Assembly (NCBI GenBank): GCA_964651825.1
Contig: CAZYWK010000004.1
Span: forward strand, 1 to 64,000
Length of the DNA: 64,000 nt
Direction of reading: 5' to 3'
Origin: Sva-07 sp964651825
GTDB taxonomy: Bacteria > Actinomycetota > Acidimicrobiia > Acidimicrobiales > Ilumatobacteraceae
Notes under the pieces: generated by a model
The model's input: only the letters and a program-made list of their open reading frames with translations
What the model was told of the DNA's origin: nothing
Databases searched by the model: none
Shown here: positions 27,805 to 35,718 of the stretch, in pieces
Layout of the letters: each line of letters opens with the position of its first letter
Numbering within the stretch: position 1 is the first letter of the stretch
Made by a program: the position numbers and the translations under genes

Positions 27805-28076
27805 GCGAGTCCGACTCCACCAGGGCTGTGCGCGCCGTGCGGTGGTACCAACGGCTCGTCGAGGGTCGCCCCTCCCCCTGTCGCTTCACACCGAGCTGTT
27901 CGTCGTACGCCATCGAGGCGTTCGAGCGACATGGCACGTGGCGCGGTGGGGTGCTCAGCGCGCGCCGGCTGCTCCGCTGCCGTCCGTTCGGTCCTTCGGG
28001 CTGGGATCCGGTTCCCGAGCGCACCCCTGATGTTGCGCCTGCTGTGCCCGACGTGCTCTGCAAGAAGGGTTGCTGA
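27801..28076 (+). CDS. yidD: Membrane protein insertion efficiency factor YidD
   Basis: 91 residues with the family signature RFTPSCSSYAIEAFERHG and a C-terminal RCRPFGPSGWDPVP. YidD is a small amphipathic membrane-associated protein that aids YidC. Start GTG 27801 overlaps rnpA; its TGA overlaps the yidC ATG (TGATG). The N-terminal part SESDSTRAVRAVRWYQRLVEG is the usual amphipathic helix. Confidence 0.93.
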   Translation: MSESDSTRAVRAVRWYQRLVEGRPSPCRFTPSCSSYAIEAFERHGTWRGGVLSARRLLRCRPFGPSGWDPVPERTPDVAPAVPDVLCKKGC

Positions 28077-29206
28077 TGTTCGAGATCCCCGCGGTCCTGC
28101 TGTCGTGGTTCTACGGCCTGACCAACAGCTACATCTTCGCCATCGCGATGATCGCCGTCGTGGTCATGGCGGTCACCACCCCGCTCACGTTGAAGAGCAC
28201 CAAGGGCATGCTCGAGATGCAGCGGCTCGCGCCGGAGATGCGCAAGCTGCAGAACGAGTATCGCAACGACAAGGCGAAGCTCAACGAAGAGATGATGAAG
28301 CTCTACCAGGAGCACAAGGTCAACCCGATGGCCTCGTGTTTGCCCCTGGTGGCGCAGATGCCCGTGTTCCTCATCATGTTCCGGGTGCTCCACGGCCTCA
28401 CCTACAAGCCGCACGACGCGGCGCTGCCGGTCGCCGCGACCGTGTGGCGGGCCTTCGGCAACGAGGCCCAGGCGCAGGATCCTGGCTTCATCCCCCGGTA
28501 CCTCTCGGTCGATTCGGCCCTCTACCAGGCGCTGTTCGGTCAACACTCGATGCCGTCGCTCGGCATCGACCTGTCGAAGTCGGCGCTGACCGCGCTCTCC
28601 GACGGCTTCGGTCAGGCGATCATCTACGTGCTCCTCGTCGTGCTCCTCGCCGTGTTGTACTTCGTGCAGCAGCGGATGGTCGCGGCACGCGCCGCGATCA
28701 GCCCGACGATGTCGGTCGGCCAGCAGAAGCTGATGCAGTACCTGCCGGTCTTCTTCGCCATCTTCCAGGTGTTCTTCCTCGCGGCCCTGGTCGTGTACTA
28801 CATCTTCCAGACGCTGCTGCGCATCGCCCAGCAGATGTACATCACCAAGGTGTTCTACGGTCACGACGAGGCGCTCGGCCGCCAGGCCCAACGTGCGGGG
28901 CAGGCCGCTCGCGAGGAAGCTTCGAAGTCCGGTCAACCGACCGGGTTGTTCGGCCAAGCCAAGCGTGACCTCGGGGCCGGCACGGACGGATCTTCCAAGC
29001 CGTCGACCGGGAAGGGTTCGGGGAAGGCGTCCAGCAGCAAGGCCGGCAAGAGCAAGGCGTCAGAGCCAGCAGCTCCCAAGCCGACCACCAGCAAGCGGGT
29101 CACGCCGCCGAAGAACCGCCCGACGCCGTCGTCGGGCGCGAAAGGCCGTCCCACGCCGTCCCGACCATCGTCGGGCAAGTCCAGCCGCCCGAAGTCGGGC
29201 AGTTGA
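28076..29206 (+). CDS. yidC: Membrane protein insertase YidC
   Basis: 376 residues. The first segment EIPAVLLSWFYGLTNSYIFAIAMIAVVVMAVTTPLTLKSTKGML is the short actinobacterial type with no large periplasmic domain. A charged hairpin (QRLAPEMRKLQNEYRNDKAKLNEEMM), PLVAQMPVFLIMFRVLHG and later helices complete the insertase. The C-terminal ~100 residues are a Lys/Ser/Pro/Ala-rich basic tail, longer than usual, which could bind ribosomes. It inserts membrane proteins with or without SecYEG. ATG 28076 overlaps the yidD stop. Confidence 0.95.
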   Translation: MFEIPAVLLSWFYGLTNSYIFAIAMIAVVVMAVTTPLTLKSTKGMLEMQRLAPEMRKLQNEYRNDKAKLNEEMMKLYQEHKVNPMASCLPLVAQMPVFLIMFRVLHGLTYKPHDAALPVAATVWRAFGNEAQAQDPGFIPRYLSVDSALYQALFGQHSMPSLGIDLSKSALTALSDGFGQAIIYVLLVVLLAVLYFVQQRMVAARAAISPTMSVGQQKLMQYLPVFFAIFQVFFLAALVVYYIFQTLLRIAQQMYITKVFYGHDEALGRQAQRAGQAAREEASKSGQPTGLFGQAKRDLGAGTDGSSKPSTGKGSGKASSSKAGKSKASEPAAPKPTTSKRVTPPKNRPTPSSGAKGRPTPSRPSSGKSSRPKSGS

Positions 29207-29272
29207 TCCACCCGATCGGAGGCCGCTCGGCCACCGATCCATACGTTCACCGCATCAGAGAGAGACCACAAC

Positions 29273-30154
29273 ATGGAGTGGGTAGAGACCACCGCCAAGA
29301 CACTTGACGAGGCCCGGGAACGGGCGCTCGACCAACTCGGCGTCGGTGCCGACGACGCCGAGTTCGACATCCTGGAAGAGCCGAAGCCCGGCTTGTTCGG
29401 CCGCATGCGCGGAGAGGCCCGGCTCCGGGCGCGCATTCGGCCGACGCAGGCGCGGCCGAAGCAGGAGCGTCGCCGCAAGCCGAAGTCCGACAAGCCAGCC
29501 GACAAGGCGGGCGCGTCCGACACGGGCGCCGCCAAGCAGTCGGCCGCCGCCACACTGCCCCAGTCTGCCGCTGTGGACGCCTCCGATGAGCGCCCTGCAC
29601 CAGCGGCGAAGCGTCCGCGTTCCACCAAGAAGCAGGGAGACAAGATGAGCTCGAATGACGATGCACCGACCTCGACACATTCGGATGGGCCGGCGGTGAC
29701 TCCCGACGAGGTGGGCACCGCCGCCGTCGCGTTCATGGACGGGCTGACCGAAGCGTTCGAACTGAGCGGTCGTTCCGAGCTCACGATCGACGGGACGGAG
29801 CTCGAGCTCAACGTCGTCGGCGAGGAACTCGGCCTGCTGGTCGGACCGGGGGGCCGCACGCTCAACGCGGTGCAAGACCTCGCCCGCGTCGCTGCGCAGC
29901 GCCGGCTCGGCGATCACGAGACCCGGCTGCGCATCGACGTGGCCGGCTACCGGGGCCGTCGCGAGCAGGCGCTGGTCAAGTTCTCCCGCCAGGTCGCTGA
30001 TCAGGTTCGCACGTCCGGCGTGGCGCGCTCGCTCGAGCCGATGACCTCGGCGGACCGCAAGGTCATCCACGATGTCCTCAACGAAGAAGACGGTGTGGCC
30101 AGCCGCTCGGTCGGCGAAGACCCGACTCGTCGGATCATCGTCGAACCTGTCTGA
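29273..30154 (+). CDS. jag: KH/R3H RNA-binding protein Jag (KhpB-like)
   Basis: 293 residues: a Jag-N domain (1-50; WVETTAKTLDEARERALDQLGVGADDAEFDILEEPKPGLFGR), a long Ala/Lys-rich low-complexity linker (~55-145), a KH domain with GxxG as GPGGRTLNAVQDL (~195), and an R3H domain (~225-290; RRLGDHETRLRIDVAGYRGRR and SADRKVIHD). Jag/KhpB binds RNA and in firmicutes affects cell elongation and division. It lies in the conserved yidC-jag-rsmG order. The linker is longer than in firmicute homologues. Confidence 0.93.
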   Translation: MEWVETTAKTLDEARERALDQLGVGADDAEFDILEEPKPGLFGRMRGEARLRARIRPTQARPKQERRRKPKSDKPADKAGASDTGAAKQSAAATLPQSAAVDASDERPAPAAKRPRSTKKQGDKMSSNDDAPTSTHSDGPAVTPDEVGTAAVAFMDGLTEAFELSGRSELTIDGTELELNVVGEELGLLVGPGGRTLNAVQDLARVAAQRRLGDHETRLRIDVAGYRGRREQALVKFSRQVADQVRTSGVARSLEPMTSADRKVIHDVLNEEDGVASRSVGEDPTRRIIVEPV

Positions 30155-30179
30155 CCCACCCGCCAGGGGAGGGTGAATC

Positions 30180-30740
30180 GTGGAGGCGCCGATCTCGCCC
30201 GCACTAGCCGAGGTGTTGTCGACCGCACAACGGCTCGGCTTCCTGGGCGAGCGCCCGATCGACCAGGTCGTGGCACATGCGCGAAACTTCGTCCCGCCCC
30301 TCGCCGAGAGTGCCGGGCCGGTGCTCGATCTCGGCGCCGGTGGAGGGGTGCCCGGACTCATCGTCGCCCACGATCGCCCCGATCTCCAGGTGGTCCTGCT
30401 CGACCGGCGGCGGACCAGGACCGACTTCCTGTCCCGCATGGTGGCACGGCTCGGGTGGTCGGACCGGGTTCAGGTCTGGCCCCGCGAGGCAGCACAAGGG
30501 GCCGAACAGCGCTTCCATGCGGTGACCGCACGGGGGTTCGGTCCGCCGCTGTACACCCTCACGGTGGCCGTGGCGTGGCTGGTGCCCGACGGCCGGGCGG
30601 TCATCAGTGAGCCACCGGCCGGCGATCGTTGGGCGGAGGTCGACCTGGCGGGGCTGGACGTCGAACGTCTCCCCAGCGCTCCGAGCGTCTCCGTCTTCCG
30701 GCGGCGCAGCACCGGCATGGCTGCAGCCGGAGTGACTTGA
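30180..30740 (+). CDS. rsmG: 16S rRNA (guanine-N7) methyltransferase RsmG
   Basis: 186 residues starting at GTG 30180 with GGAGGG 7 nt before. The SAM-binding motif VLDLGAGGGVPGLIVA and LLDRRRTRTDFL are typical; the late AVTARGFGPPLYTL and VISEPPAGDRW follow. RsmG methylates G527 of 16S rRNA, and its loss gives low-level streptomycin resistance. It is shorter than most (about 205-240), mainly at the N-terminus. Last gene before the parS sites and parAB. Confidence 0.9.
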   Translation: MEAPISPALAEVLSTAQRLGFLGERPIDQVVAHARNFVPPLAESAGPVLDLGAGGGVPGLIVAHDRPDLQVVLLDRRRTRTDFLSRMVARLGWSDRVQVWPREAAQGAEQRFHAVTARGFGPPLYTLTVAVAWLVPDGRAVISEPPAGDRWAEVDLAGLDVERLPSAPSVSVFRRRSTGMAAAGVT

Positions 30741-30741
30741 C

Positions 30742-30755
30742 GTTTCACGTGAAAC
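30742..30755. promoter_or_regulatory. parS centromere site 1
   Basis: GTTTCACGTGAAAC, a perfect palindrome matching the core of the bacterial parS consensus TGTTTCACGTGAAACA. It starts 1 nt after the rsmG stop. ParB would bind here. Confidence 0.92.
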
Positions 30756-30790
30756 CCGTGCCCGTCCCCCACCCACTGTCTGCGGGGCCA

Positions 30791-30806
30791 TGTTCCACGT
30801 GAAACA
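30791..30806. promoter_or_regulatory. parS centromere site 2
   Basis: TGTTCCACGTGAAACA, one mismatch from the 16-bp parS consensus, 49 bp from site 1 (start to start) and upstream of parA. Paired sites next to parAB fit ParB nucleation near the origin. Confidence 0.92.
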
Positions 30807-30864
30807 TTCCCCACCGAGTTCGGAGAAGATGCGGGACATCCCCCGGATGGATCATACGGACCAC

Positions 30865-30870
30865 TACGCT
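30865..30870 (+). promoter_or_regulatory. -10 element for parA
   Basis: TACGCT ends 8 nt before the GTG start of parA at 30879; no ribosome binding site is visible, so the parA mRNA is predicted to have no or almost no leader. ParB bound at the nearby parS sites could affect this promoter. Confidence 0.45.
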
Positions 30871-30878
30871 CTGGTGTC

Positions 30879-31751
30879 GTGACGGAACCTGATCCGGTGC
30901 TTACGGACGCGAATTTAGACGGGCAAGAACCCGACCCCCCGGCCGCGGCAGACCCGGAACCCGGACCCGTTGTTCCGGCCCGATCCTTGCCTCGTATCAT
31001 CGCCCTGGCAAACCAGAAGGGTGGTGTGGGCAAGACCACGACGACCGTGAACCTGGGCGCCGCGTTGGCCGACCTCGGCCAGCGCACGCTGATCATCGAC
31101 CTCGATCCGCAAGGAAATGCCTCCACTGGGCTCGGCATCGAGAACCGTGGCCTCGAACACTCGATGTATCACGTCCTGATGCACGACGAGCCGCTGGAGA
31201 ACGTCGTCGAACCAACCGACGTCCGCAACCTGTTCGTCGCACCGGCCTCCCTCGATCTGGCCGGCGCCGAGATCGAACTGGTTCCGGCCTTCAGCCGTGA
31301 GCAGCGTCTGAAACGAGCCATCGAGGCCGTGCTCGACGACTACGACTACGTGCTCATCGACTGCCCGCCGTCACTCGGCCTGCTCACGGTCAACGGGTTG
31401 GCGGCGGCTCAGGAAGTGCTCGTCCCGATCCAGTGTGAGTACTACGCTCTCGAAGGGTTGGGCCAACTGCTCCGCAACGTCGATCTGGTCAAGCGCAACC
31501 TGAATCCCACGCTCGAAGTCAGCACGATCCTGTGCGTCATGTACGACGCCCGCACGAACCTCGCCGGCCAGGTCGTGGCCGAGGTCCGCGAGCACTTCGG
31601 TGAGAAGGTCTTGAAGTCGATCATCCCTCGTTCTGTGCGGCTGTCGGAAGCACCGTCGTTCGGCCAGCCGATCACCACGTTCGATCCTCGCTCGCGCGGG
31701 GCGATCGCCTACCGCGACGCGGCCAAGGAGGTGCACGATGCGACGCGCTAG
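30879..31751 (+). CDS. parA: Chromosome partitioning ATPase ParA
   Basis: 290 residues. After a ~35-residue Pro/Asp-rich N-terminus come the deviant Walker A KGGVGKTTT (47-55), Walker A' IIDLDPQGNAST and Walker B VLIDCPPSLG. The length and single ATPase domain match chromosomal Soj/ParA without a helix-turn-helix. It moves ParB-parS complexes and organises origins. Start GTG 30879. The end overlaps parB by 14 bp. Part of the standard rsmG-parA-parB order. Confidence 0.95.
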   Translation: MTEPDPVLTDANLDGQEPDPPAAADPEPGPVVPARSLPRIIALANQKGGVGKTTTTVNLGAALADLGQRTLIIDLDPQGNASTGLGIENRGLEHSMYHVLMHDEPLENVVEPTDVRNLFVAPASLDLAGAEIELVPAFSREQRLKRAIEAVLDDYDYVLIDCPPSLGLLTVNGLAAAQEVLVPIQCEYYALEGLGQLLRNVDLVKRNLNPTLEVSTILCVMYDARTNLAGQVVAEVREHFGEKVLKSIIPRSVRLSEAPSFGQPITTFDPRSRGAIAYRDAAKEVHDATR

Positions 31752-32700
31752 TGGGCTCGGCAAGGGTCTGAGTTCGATCATCCCCACCTCCGAGTTGACC
31801 AAGGAGACCTCGACGACCGGGGGAGATATCTCGAGCGGGGCACTGCTCGTCGAGATCGAGGTTGCCGCGATCCGCCCGAACCCGCACCAGCCGCGGGTCC
31901 ACTTCGACGAGCAGAGCCTGCTGGAGCTCTCGTCGTCGATTGCCGAGATGGGCGTCCTGCAACCGATCCTCGTTCGCCCGGTGGACGACGGAACCTACGA
32001 GCTCATCGCCGGTGAGCGCCGCTGGAGGGCGTCGCAACGGGCCGGGCTGGCCACGATCCCGGCCATCCTGCGTACCACGGACGATCTGAGCTCGATCGAG
32101 CAGGCACTGGTCGAGAACCTGCATCGTCAGGATCTCACTCCGCTGGAGGAGGCCGCTGCGTACCAGCAACTGATCGAGGACTTCGGGTTGACCCACGAGC
32201 AGGTGTCGAGTCGTGTCGGCAAGAGCCGGTCCGCGATCACCAACACGATCCGTCTGCTCGGTCTGCCGCCAGCGGTGCAGCACCTCCTGGCTGACGGTCA
32301 ATTGTCCGCTGGGCACGCCCGCGCGCTGCTCGGCACACCGGATCGCGAGCTCCAGGAGCGGTTGGCCCGGCTGGCGGTCGACAACGGTTGGTCCGTGCGG
32401 GCAATGGAGCAGGCGGTTCGCGACGGTGGTGTCGGCCCGGCGGAGGAGTCCGCCGATCCGGTCGACTCCGGTGTGGACGGGCCCGATGGGGCCTCCGGCG
32501 GGGGCTCGGCGATCGACGGCGCCGGGCTCACCCCTCAGACACGCCTGCGCGCGCCCGGACTGCTCGAGCTCGAGGAGTTGCTCGCCGCCCATCTCGACAC
32601 GCGGGTGGCCGTCCAGATGGGTGCCAAGCGCGGCCGGGTGTCGATCGACTTCGCCGACCTGGAGGATCTCGAACGGATCTTCCACCGGATGGTGCCCTGA
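31738..32700 (+). CDS. parB: Chromosome partitioning protein ParB
   Basis: 320 residues. The N-terminal GLGKGLSSIIP motif activates ParA. The CTPase/ParB domain has NPHQPR, GERRWRASQRAG and ENLHRQDLTPLEEA. A helix-turn-helix follows (LTHEQVSSRVGKSRSAITNTIRLL) for parS binding, then a linker with a Gly/Ser/Asp patch (~235-260) and a C-terminal dimer domain. It binds the two parS sites upstream of parA. The overlap with parA indicates co-translation. Confidence 0.95.
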   Translation: MRRASGLGKGLSSIIPTSELTKETSTTGGDISSGALLVEIEVAAIRPNPHQPRVHFDEQSLLELSSSIAEMGVLQPILVRPVDDGTYELIAGERRWRASQRAGLATIPAILRTTDDLSSIEQALVENLHRQDLTPLEEAAAYQQLIEDFGLTHEQVSSRVGKSRSAITNTIRLLGLPPAVQHLLADGQLSAGHARALLGTPDRELQERLARLAVDNGWSVRAMEQAVRDGGVGPAEESADPVDSGVDGPDGASGGGSAIDGAGLTPQTRLRAPGLLELEELLAAHLDTRVAVQMGAKRGRVSIDFADLEDLERIFHRMVP

Positions 32701-32886
32701 CCCAGGCCGCTCACGGGACACTCCAGGTCGCTGACCTGGACGTTTGCCCGAAGTTCACCTCACGTTCCGTGGCGCGTGACCAACGTCACGTGAAATTTGT
32801 TTCAACGTCACGTTCAGACAAACACACAGGCTGTGCACGTCTCTGTGGATAACACCTCCACCACACGGTGAGTGTCGAGCCTGCGA
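32701..32886. promoter_or_regulatory. parB-cwlM convergent gap with DnaA box and CACGT repeats
   Basis: 186 bp between convergent genes. It contains a perfect DnaA box TTATCCACA on the minus strand (32852-32844) and a direct repeat CAACGTCACGT (32781-32791 and 32803-32813) with a degenerate parS-like TCACGTGAAA (32786-32795). It is AT-richer than its surroundings. A gap between convergent stop codons has no need of promoters, so the DnaA box may have an origin or titration role. Confidence 0.5.
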
Positions 32887-33843
32887 TCACGGACGTCTGA
32901 CCGCTCCGGTCGGATCATCGGCCATCCGGTGGAGCCAGGCCTGGAGCGCCTGTTCGACGGCGATGGCCACCGCCCCGGCCTGATCGACGATCGCCCGAAC
33001 GGGGCCGAGTGTCAGGACCACCGCGGGCATCCGAGTCTCACGGAGCACGGGAAGCCGCATCCCGTTGATCGTCGGGGCCTGCGGTGCGACGGCGCCGAGG
33101 GTGGCGGCGAGGGAGGTCGCCAGTGCGCGACCCCCGAACGACTCGAACTGGGGGACGGCGAAGTAGGCGATCGAGGTGACCGCCTCGGGACTGCCTTCGA
33201 AGCCGATGTAGACGGTGGCGCCGAAGCGGTTGGCCGCCGCCGCGTGTGCGCTCGGTTCGTAGTCGTCGGTCGACATCACGGTGGCTCCGGCTGCTCGTAG
33301 CGAGCGTGCGAGACCCCGCGTGATCGAGCTCAGGCCGCCGAACTGGCCGAGCACGACCCGTGAGGCGTCGAACGTCGATGACGTGGCCCGCGCCTGATGT
33401 TCGCGGATCGTGGCGACGCCCGGCCCGCTCCCGCTCTGTCGTCGGAGGCGCTCGAGCGTGCTGATCGAGATCGGTCCACACACACCATCCGGCGTAATAC
33501 CACTATTACGTTGGAAGTCGACCAGGGCGCGCACCGTTGCCGGACCGAGGATGCCGTCGGGACGACCGCAATCGAAGCCGACGTGGTTCAGCGCCTGCTG
33601 GAGCTCGCCGACGTCGTCACCCCGCAGCTGTGGGGCCTCGAGCTTGAGGATCCGGTCGCCGAGGGTCCAGCCGGCTTCACAGATCGCGAGCCAGGTCTCC
33701 GAGTCACAGTCGCCGGTGGGCCGCAGGCCACGGCGTTGCTGGAACGCCGTGACCGCGTCGCGCGTCGTTGCCTCGTACCGTCCGCTGAGCCCACCTACGG
33801 CGGGACAGCCCGCCGAGGCGAGGCGTCGTTGCAGGTCGCGCAC
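32887..33843 (-). CDS. cwlM: CwlM-like peptidoglycan regulator (PG-binding x2 + amidase_3-like)
   Basis: 318 residues from GTG 33843. Two peptidoglycan-binding_1 domains (~1-58, and ~70-132 with RGDDVGELQQALNHVGFDCGRPDGILGPATVRALVDFQ) precede an amidase_3-like fold (~155-305). The amidase zinc site is missing: the usual D-P-G-H-G strand reads VVLGQFGGL. In mycobacteria CwlM (Rv3915) lies beside trxA/trxB and controls MurA, so a regulatory, non-hydrolytic role fits. The first domain seems to start before GTG 33843 (frame LTFGQHGDAVRDLQ), possibly from a CTG at 33870 overlapping the trxA stop. Confidence 0.82.
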   Translation of the reverse strand: MRDLQRRLASAGCPAVGGLSGRYEATTRDAVTAFQQRRGLRPTGDCDSETWLAICEAGWTLGDRILKLEAPQLRGDDVGELQQALNHVGFDCGRPDGILGPATVRALVDFQRNSGITPDGVCGPISISTLERLRRQSGSGPGVATIREHQARATSSTFDASRVVLGQFGGLSSITRGLARSLRAAGATVMSTDDYEPSAHAAAANRFGATVYIGFEGSPEAVTSIAYFAVPQFESFGGRALATSLAATLGAVAPQAPTINGMRLPVLRETRMPAVVLTLGPVRAIVDQAGAVAIAVEQALQAWLHRMADDPTGAVRRP

Positions 33844-33866
33844 GGCGTCGCCGTGCTGACCGAAGG

Positions 33867-34205
33867 TCAGTGGGAAGTGGGAAGGAATTCGTCGAGTTCT
33901 TCCAGCAGGGCGCCTTTGCTCTTGGCACCGACGAGGCGCTTGGACACCTCGCCGTCCGAGAACACGAGGAGCGTGGGGATGCTCATCACATTGTACTTGA
34001 GCGCCAGATCCGGGTTGTCGTCGACGTTGAGCTTGGCGATGGTGACATCGTCACCGTGCTCTCCGGCGATCTCTTCAAGGATCGGAGCGATCTTCTTGCA
34101 CGGTCCACACCACTCGGCCCAGAAGTCGACGACGACTGGCTTCGACGAACCACCGATCGTCTCGTCGAAGGTGTTGCTGGAGAGGTTCAGGATTCCCTGG
34201 GCCAT
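33867..34205 (-). CDS. trxA: Thioredoxin
   Basis: 112 residues. Active site WCGPC (C33, C36) within VVVDFWAEWCGPCKKIAP, cis-proline loop SIPTLLVF, and C-terminal helix. Reduces protein disulfides and is itself reduced by the TrxB encoded upstream. ATG 34205 has AAGGAAG about 7 nt before. A much longer open frame to 34685 lacks homology and was rejected. Confidence 0.96.
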   Translation of the reverse strand: MAQGILNLSSNTFDETIGGSSKPVVVDFWAEWCGPCKKIAPILEEIAGEHGDDVTIAKLNVDDNPDLALKYNVMSIPTLLVFSDGEVSKRLVGAKSKGALLEELDEFLPTSH

Positions 34206-34342
34206 GTGACGCTTCCTTTCGGGTCGGGACGAACGGAACCGACCGAACGTCCCCTGGGATGACACGGCGAACTGTGCCGAGACCCTACAACCGGGGCAGT
34301 GGTCACGATATTCCATGCCGGAATCGGCCCGGGGCCGCCCGG

Positions 34343-35296
34343 TCAGTGGGACTGGTTGGCCTCGAGCCAGCGTTCGGCGTCGATGGCCGCCATGCACCCG
34401 GAACCTGCCGCCGTGACGGCCTGGCGATAGGTGTGATCCTGCACGTCGCCACAGGCGAACACGCCCTCGACGTTGGTGTAGGTCGAGTCGGGCACCGTGA
34501 CGAGGTATCCAGTGTCCGGGTCCATGTCCAACTGCCCGACGAAGAGGTCGGTGTTCGGTCGGTGACCGATCGCCACGAACAGGCCCGTCACGTCGAGTGT
34601 GCTCTGCTCGCCGGTCACGGTGTTCGTGATCCCGACGCCCGTCACCGCGTCGGTGCCGAAGATCTCGGTGACCTGGCTGTTCCACAGGAACTCGATCTTG
34701 GGGTTGGCGATCGCTCGGTCCTGCATGATCTTCGACGCGCGCAGTTCGTCGCGACGGTGGATCAAGGTGACCTTGTCGGCGAACTTGGTCAGGAACGTCG
34801 CCTCCTCGACGGCGGAATCACCGCCTCCGACCACGGCGATGTTCTGGCCGCGGAAGAAGAACCCGTCACAGGTGGCACACGTCGACAGACCGTGCCCGAT
34901 GAGGCGTTGCTCGGCCTCGAGGCCGAGCATCAACGACTGGGCACCGGTGCTGACGATCACGGCGTTGGCGAGGTACAGCTGATCGCGCACCCACACCTTG
35001 TGCGGGCGTTCGCTGAAGTCGACCTTGGTCACCTTCTCGGTGAGGATCTCGGTGCCGAACCGGAGGGCCTGCGCACGCATGGCCTCCATCAGCTCCGGCC
35101 CCATGATCCCGTCGGCGAATCCGGGATAGTTCTCGACCTCGGTGGTCAACATGAGCTGCCCGCCGGGCTGGTCGCTCGTGCTCGACGGCTCACCTTCGAT
35201 CAGCAGCGGCGACAGGTTCGCACGAGCGGTGTAGACGGCAGCGGTGAGGCCGGCGGGACCGGACCCGATGATGATGACGTCGCGGACGTCCGACAT
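34343..35296 (-). CDS. trxB: Thioredoxin-disulfide reductase
   Basis: 317 residues, low-molecular-weight type. FAD motif IIIGSGPAGLTAA (8-20), redox CATC at 140-143, NADPH motif VVGGGDSAVEEA, and the C-terminal FACGDVQDHTYRQAVTAAGSGC. Transfers electrons from NADPH to thioredoxin. Start ATG 35296. The sigma factor-anti-sigma-trxB-trxA-cwlM order matches the mycobacterial sigM region; trxB/trxA there are SigM-linked. Confidence 0.96.
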   Translation of the reverse strand: MSDVRDVIIIGSGPAGLTAAVYTARANLSPLLIEGEPSSTSDQPGGQLMLTTEVENYPGFADGIMGPELMEAMRAQALRFGTEILTEKVTKVDFSERPHKVWVRDQLYLANAVIVSTGAQSLMLGLEAEQRLIGHGLSTCATCDGFFFRGQNIAVVGGGDSAVEEATFLTKFADKVTLIHRRDELRASKIMQDRAIANPKIEFLWNSQVTEIFGTDAVTGVGITNTVTGEQSTLDVTGLFVAIGHRPNTDLFVGQLDMDPDTGYLVTVPDSTYTNVEGVFACGDVQDHTYRQAVTAAGSGCMAAIDAERWLEANQSH

Positions 35297-35344
35297 GGTG
35301 GTTCTCCCGAATCGAGGGGGCGTGGTGGAGCGCTGGACCGGGTG

Positions 35345-35668
35345 TCAGCTGACGCTGGCGTTGCGCTTCTTGAACAGGAACAGCCCGACGATGCAGAGAA
35401 TTCCACCGACGATGAAGTAGCTGAGATAGACCGAGCGGGGGTGCGGCACGGCGAGGTCGAGCAGGGCCTGCAGGCCACGCATCGACATCGTGATCGTCAC
35501 GACGAGGATGAACAAGCCGAGGAACGCGGCGATGATGCCGAAGACCAGCGCGCGAGCCGCCATGACGGCTTTGGTGGTCGTCTGCTCGCGGACGGTCCCG
35601 ACGACACGGACGACCGTGTCGGTCGTGTCGGCCGCCCAGTTCGGATCGGTGAGGGGGTTCCCCGGCAT
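35345..35668 (-). CDS. Small two-helix membrane protein
   Basis: 107 residues from ATG 35668. Two transmembrane helices (about 38-60, VFGIIAAFLGLFILVVTITM; and 80-98, YFIVGGILCIVGLFLFKK) with a short loop rich in hydrophobics and Pro-His. The N-terminal ~30 residues (TDTVVRVVGTVREQTTTKAV) look amphipathic, as in phage-holin-superfamily-like or DUF-type envelope proteins, but I recognise no family. It sits between the anti-sigma-like and trxB genes and is probably in the same operon. Confidence 0.75.
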   Translation of the reverse strand: MPGNPLTDPNWAADTTDTVVRVVGTVREQTTTKAVMAARALVFGIIAAFLGLFILVVTITMSMRGLQALLDLAVPHPRSVYLSYFIVGGILCIVGLFLFKKRNASVS

Positions 35669-35718
35669 GGCCGAGCACACTAGCCGCCCGGGCCGCCGAT
35701 CGGCCATGGCCTGGCCGG

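Noticed and set aside
32786..32795. Third parS site after parB
   Set aside because: Only the TCACGTGAAA core fits; flanking bases break the dyad, with about four mismatches from the 16-bp consensus.
33867..34685. 272-codon form of thioredoxin
   Set aside because: The N-terminal ~160 codons have no homology and overlap trxB antisense to its frame; ATG 34205 with its own ribosome binding site gives the normal thioredoxin length.
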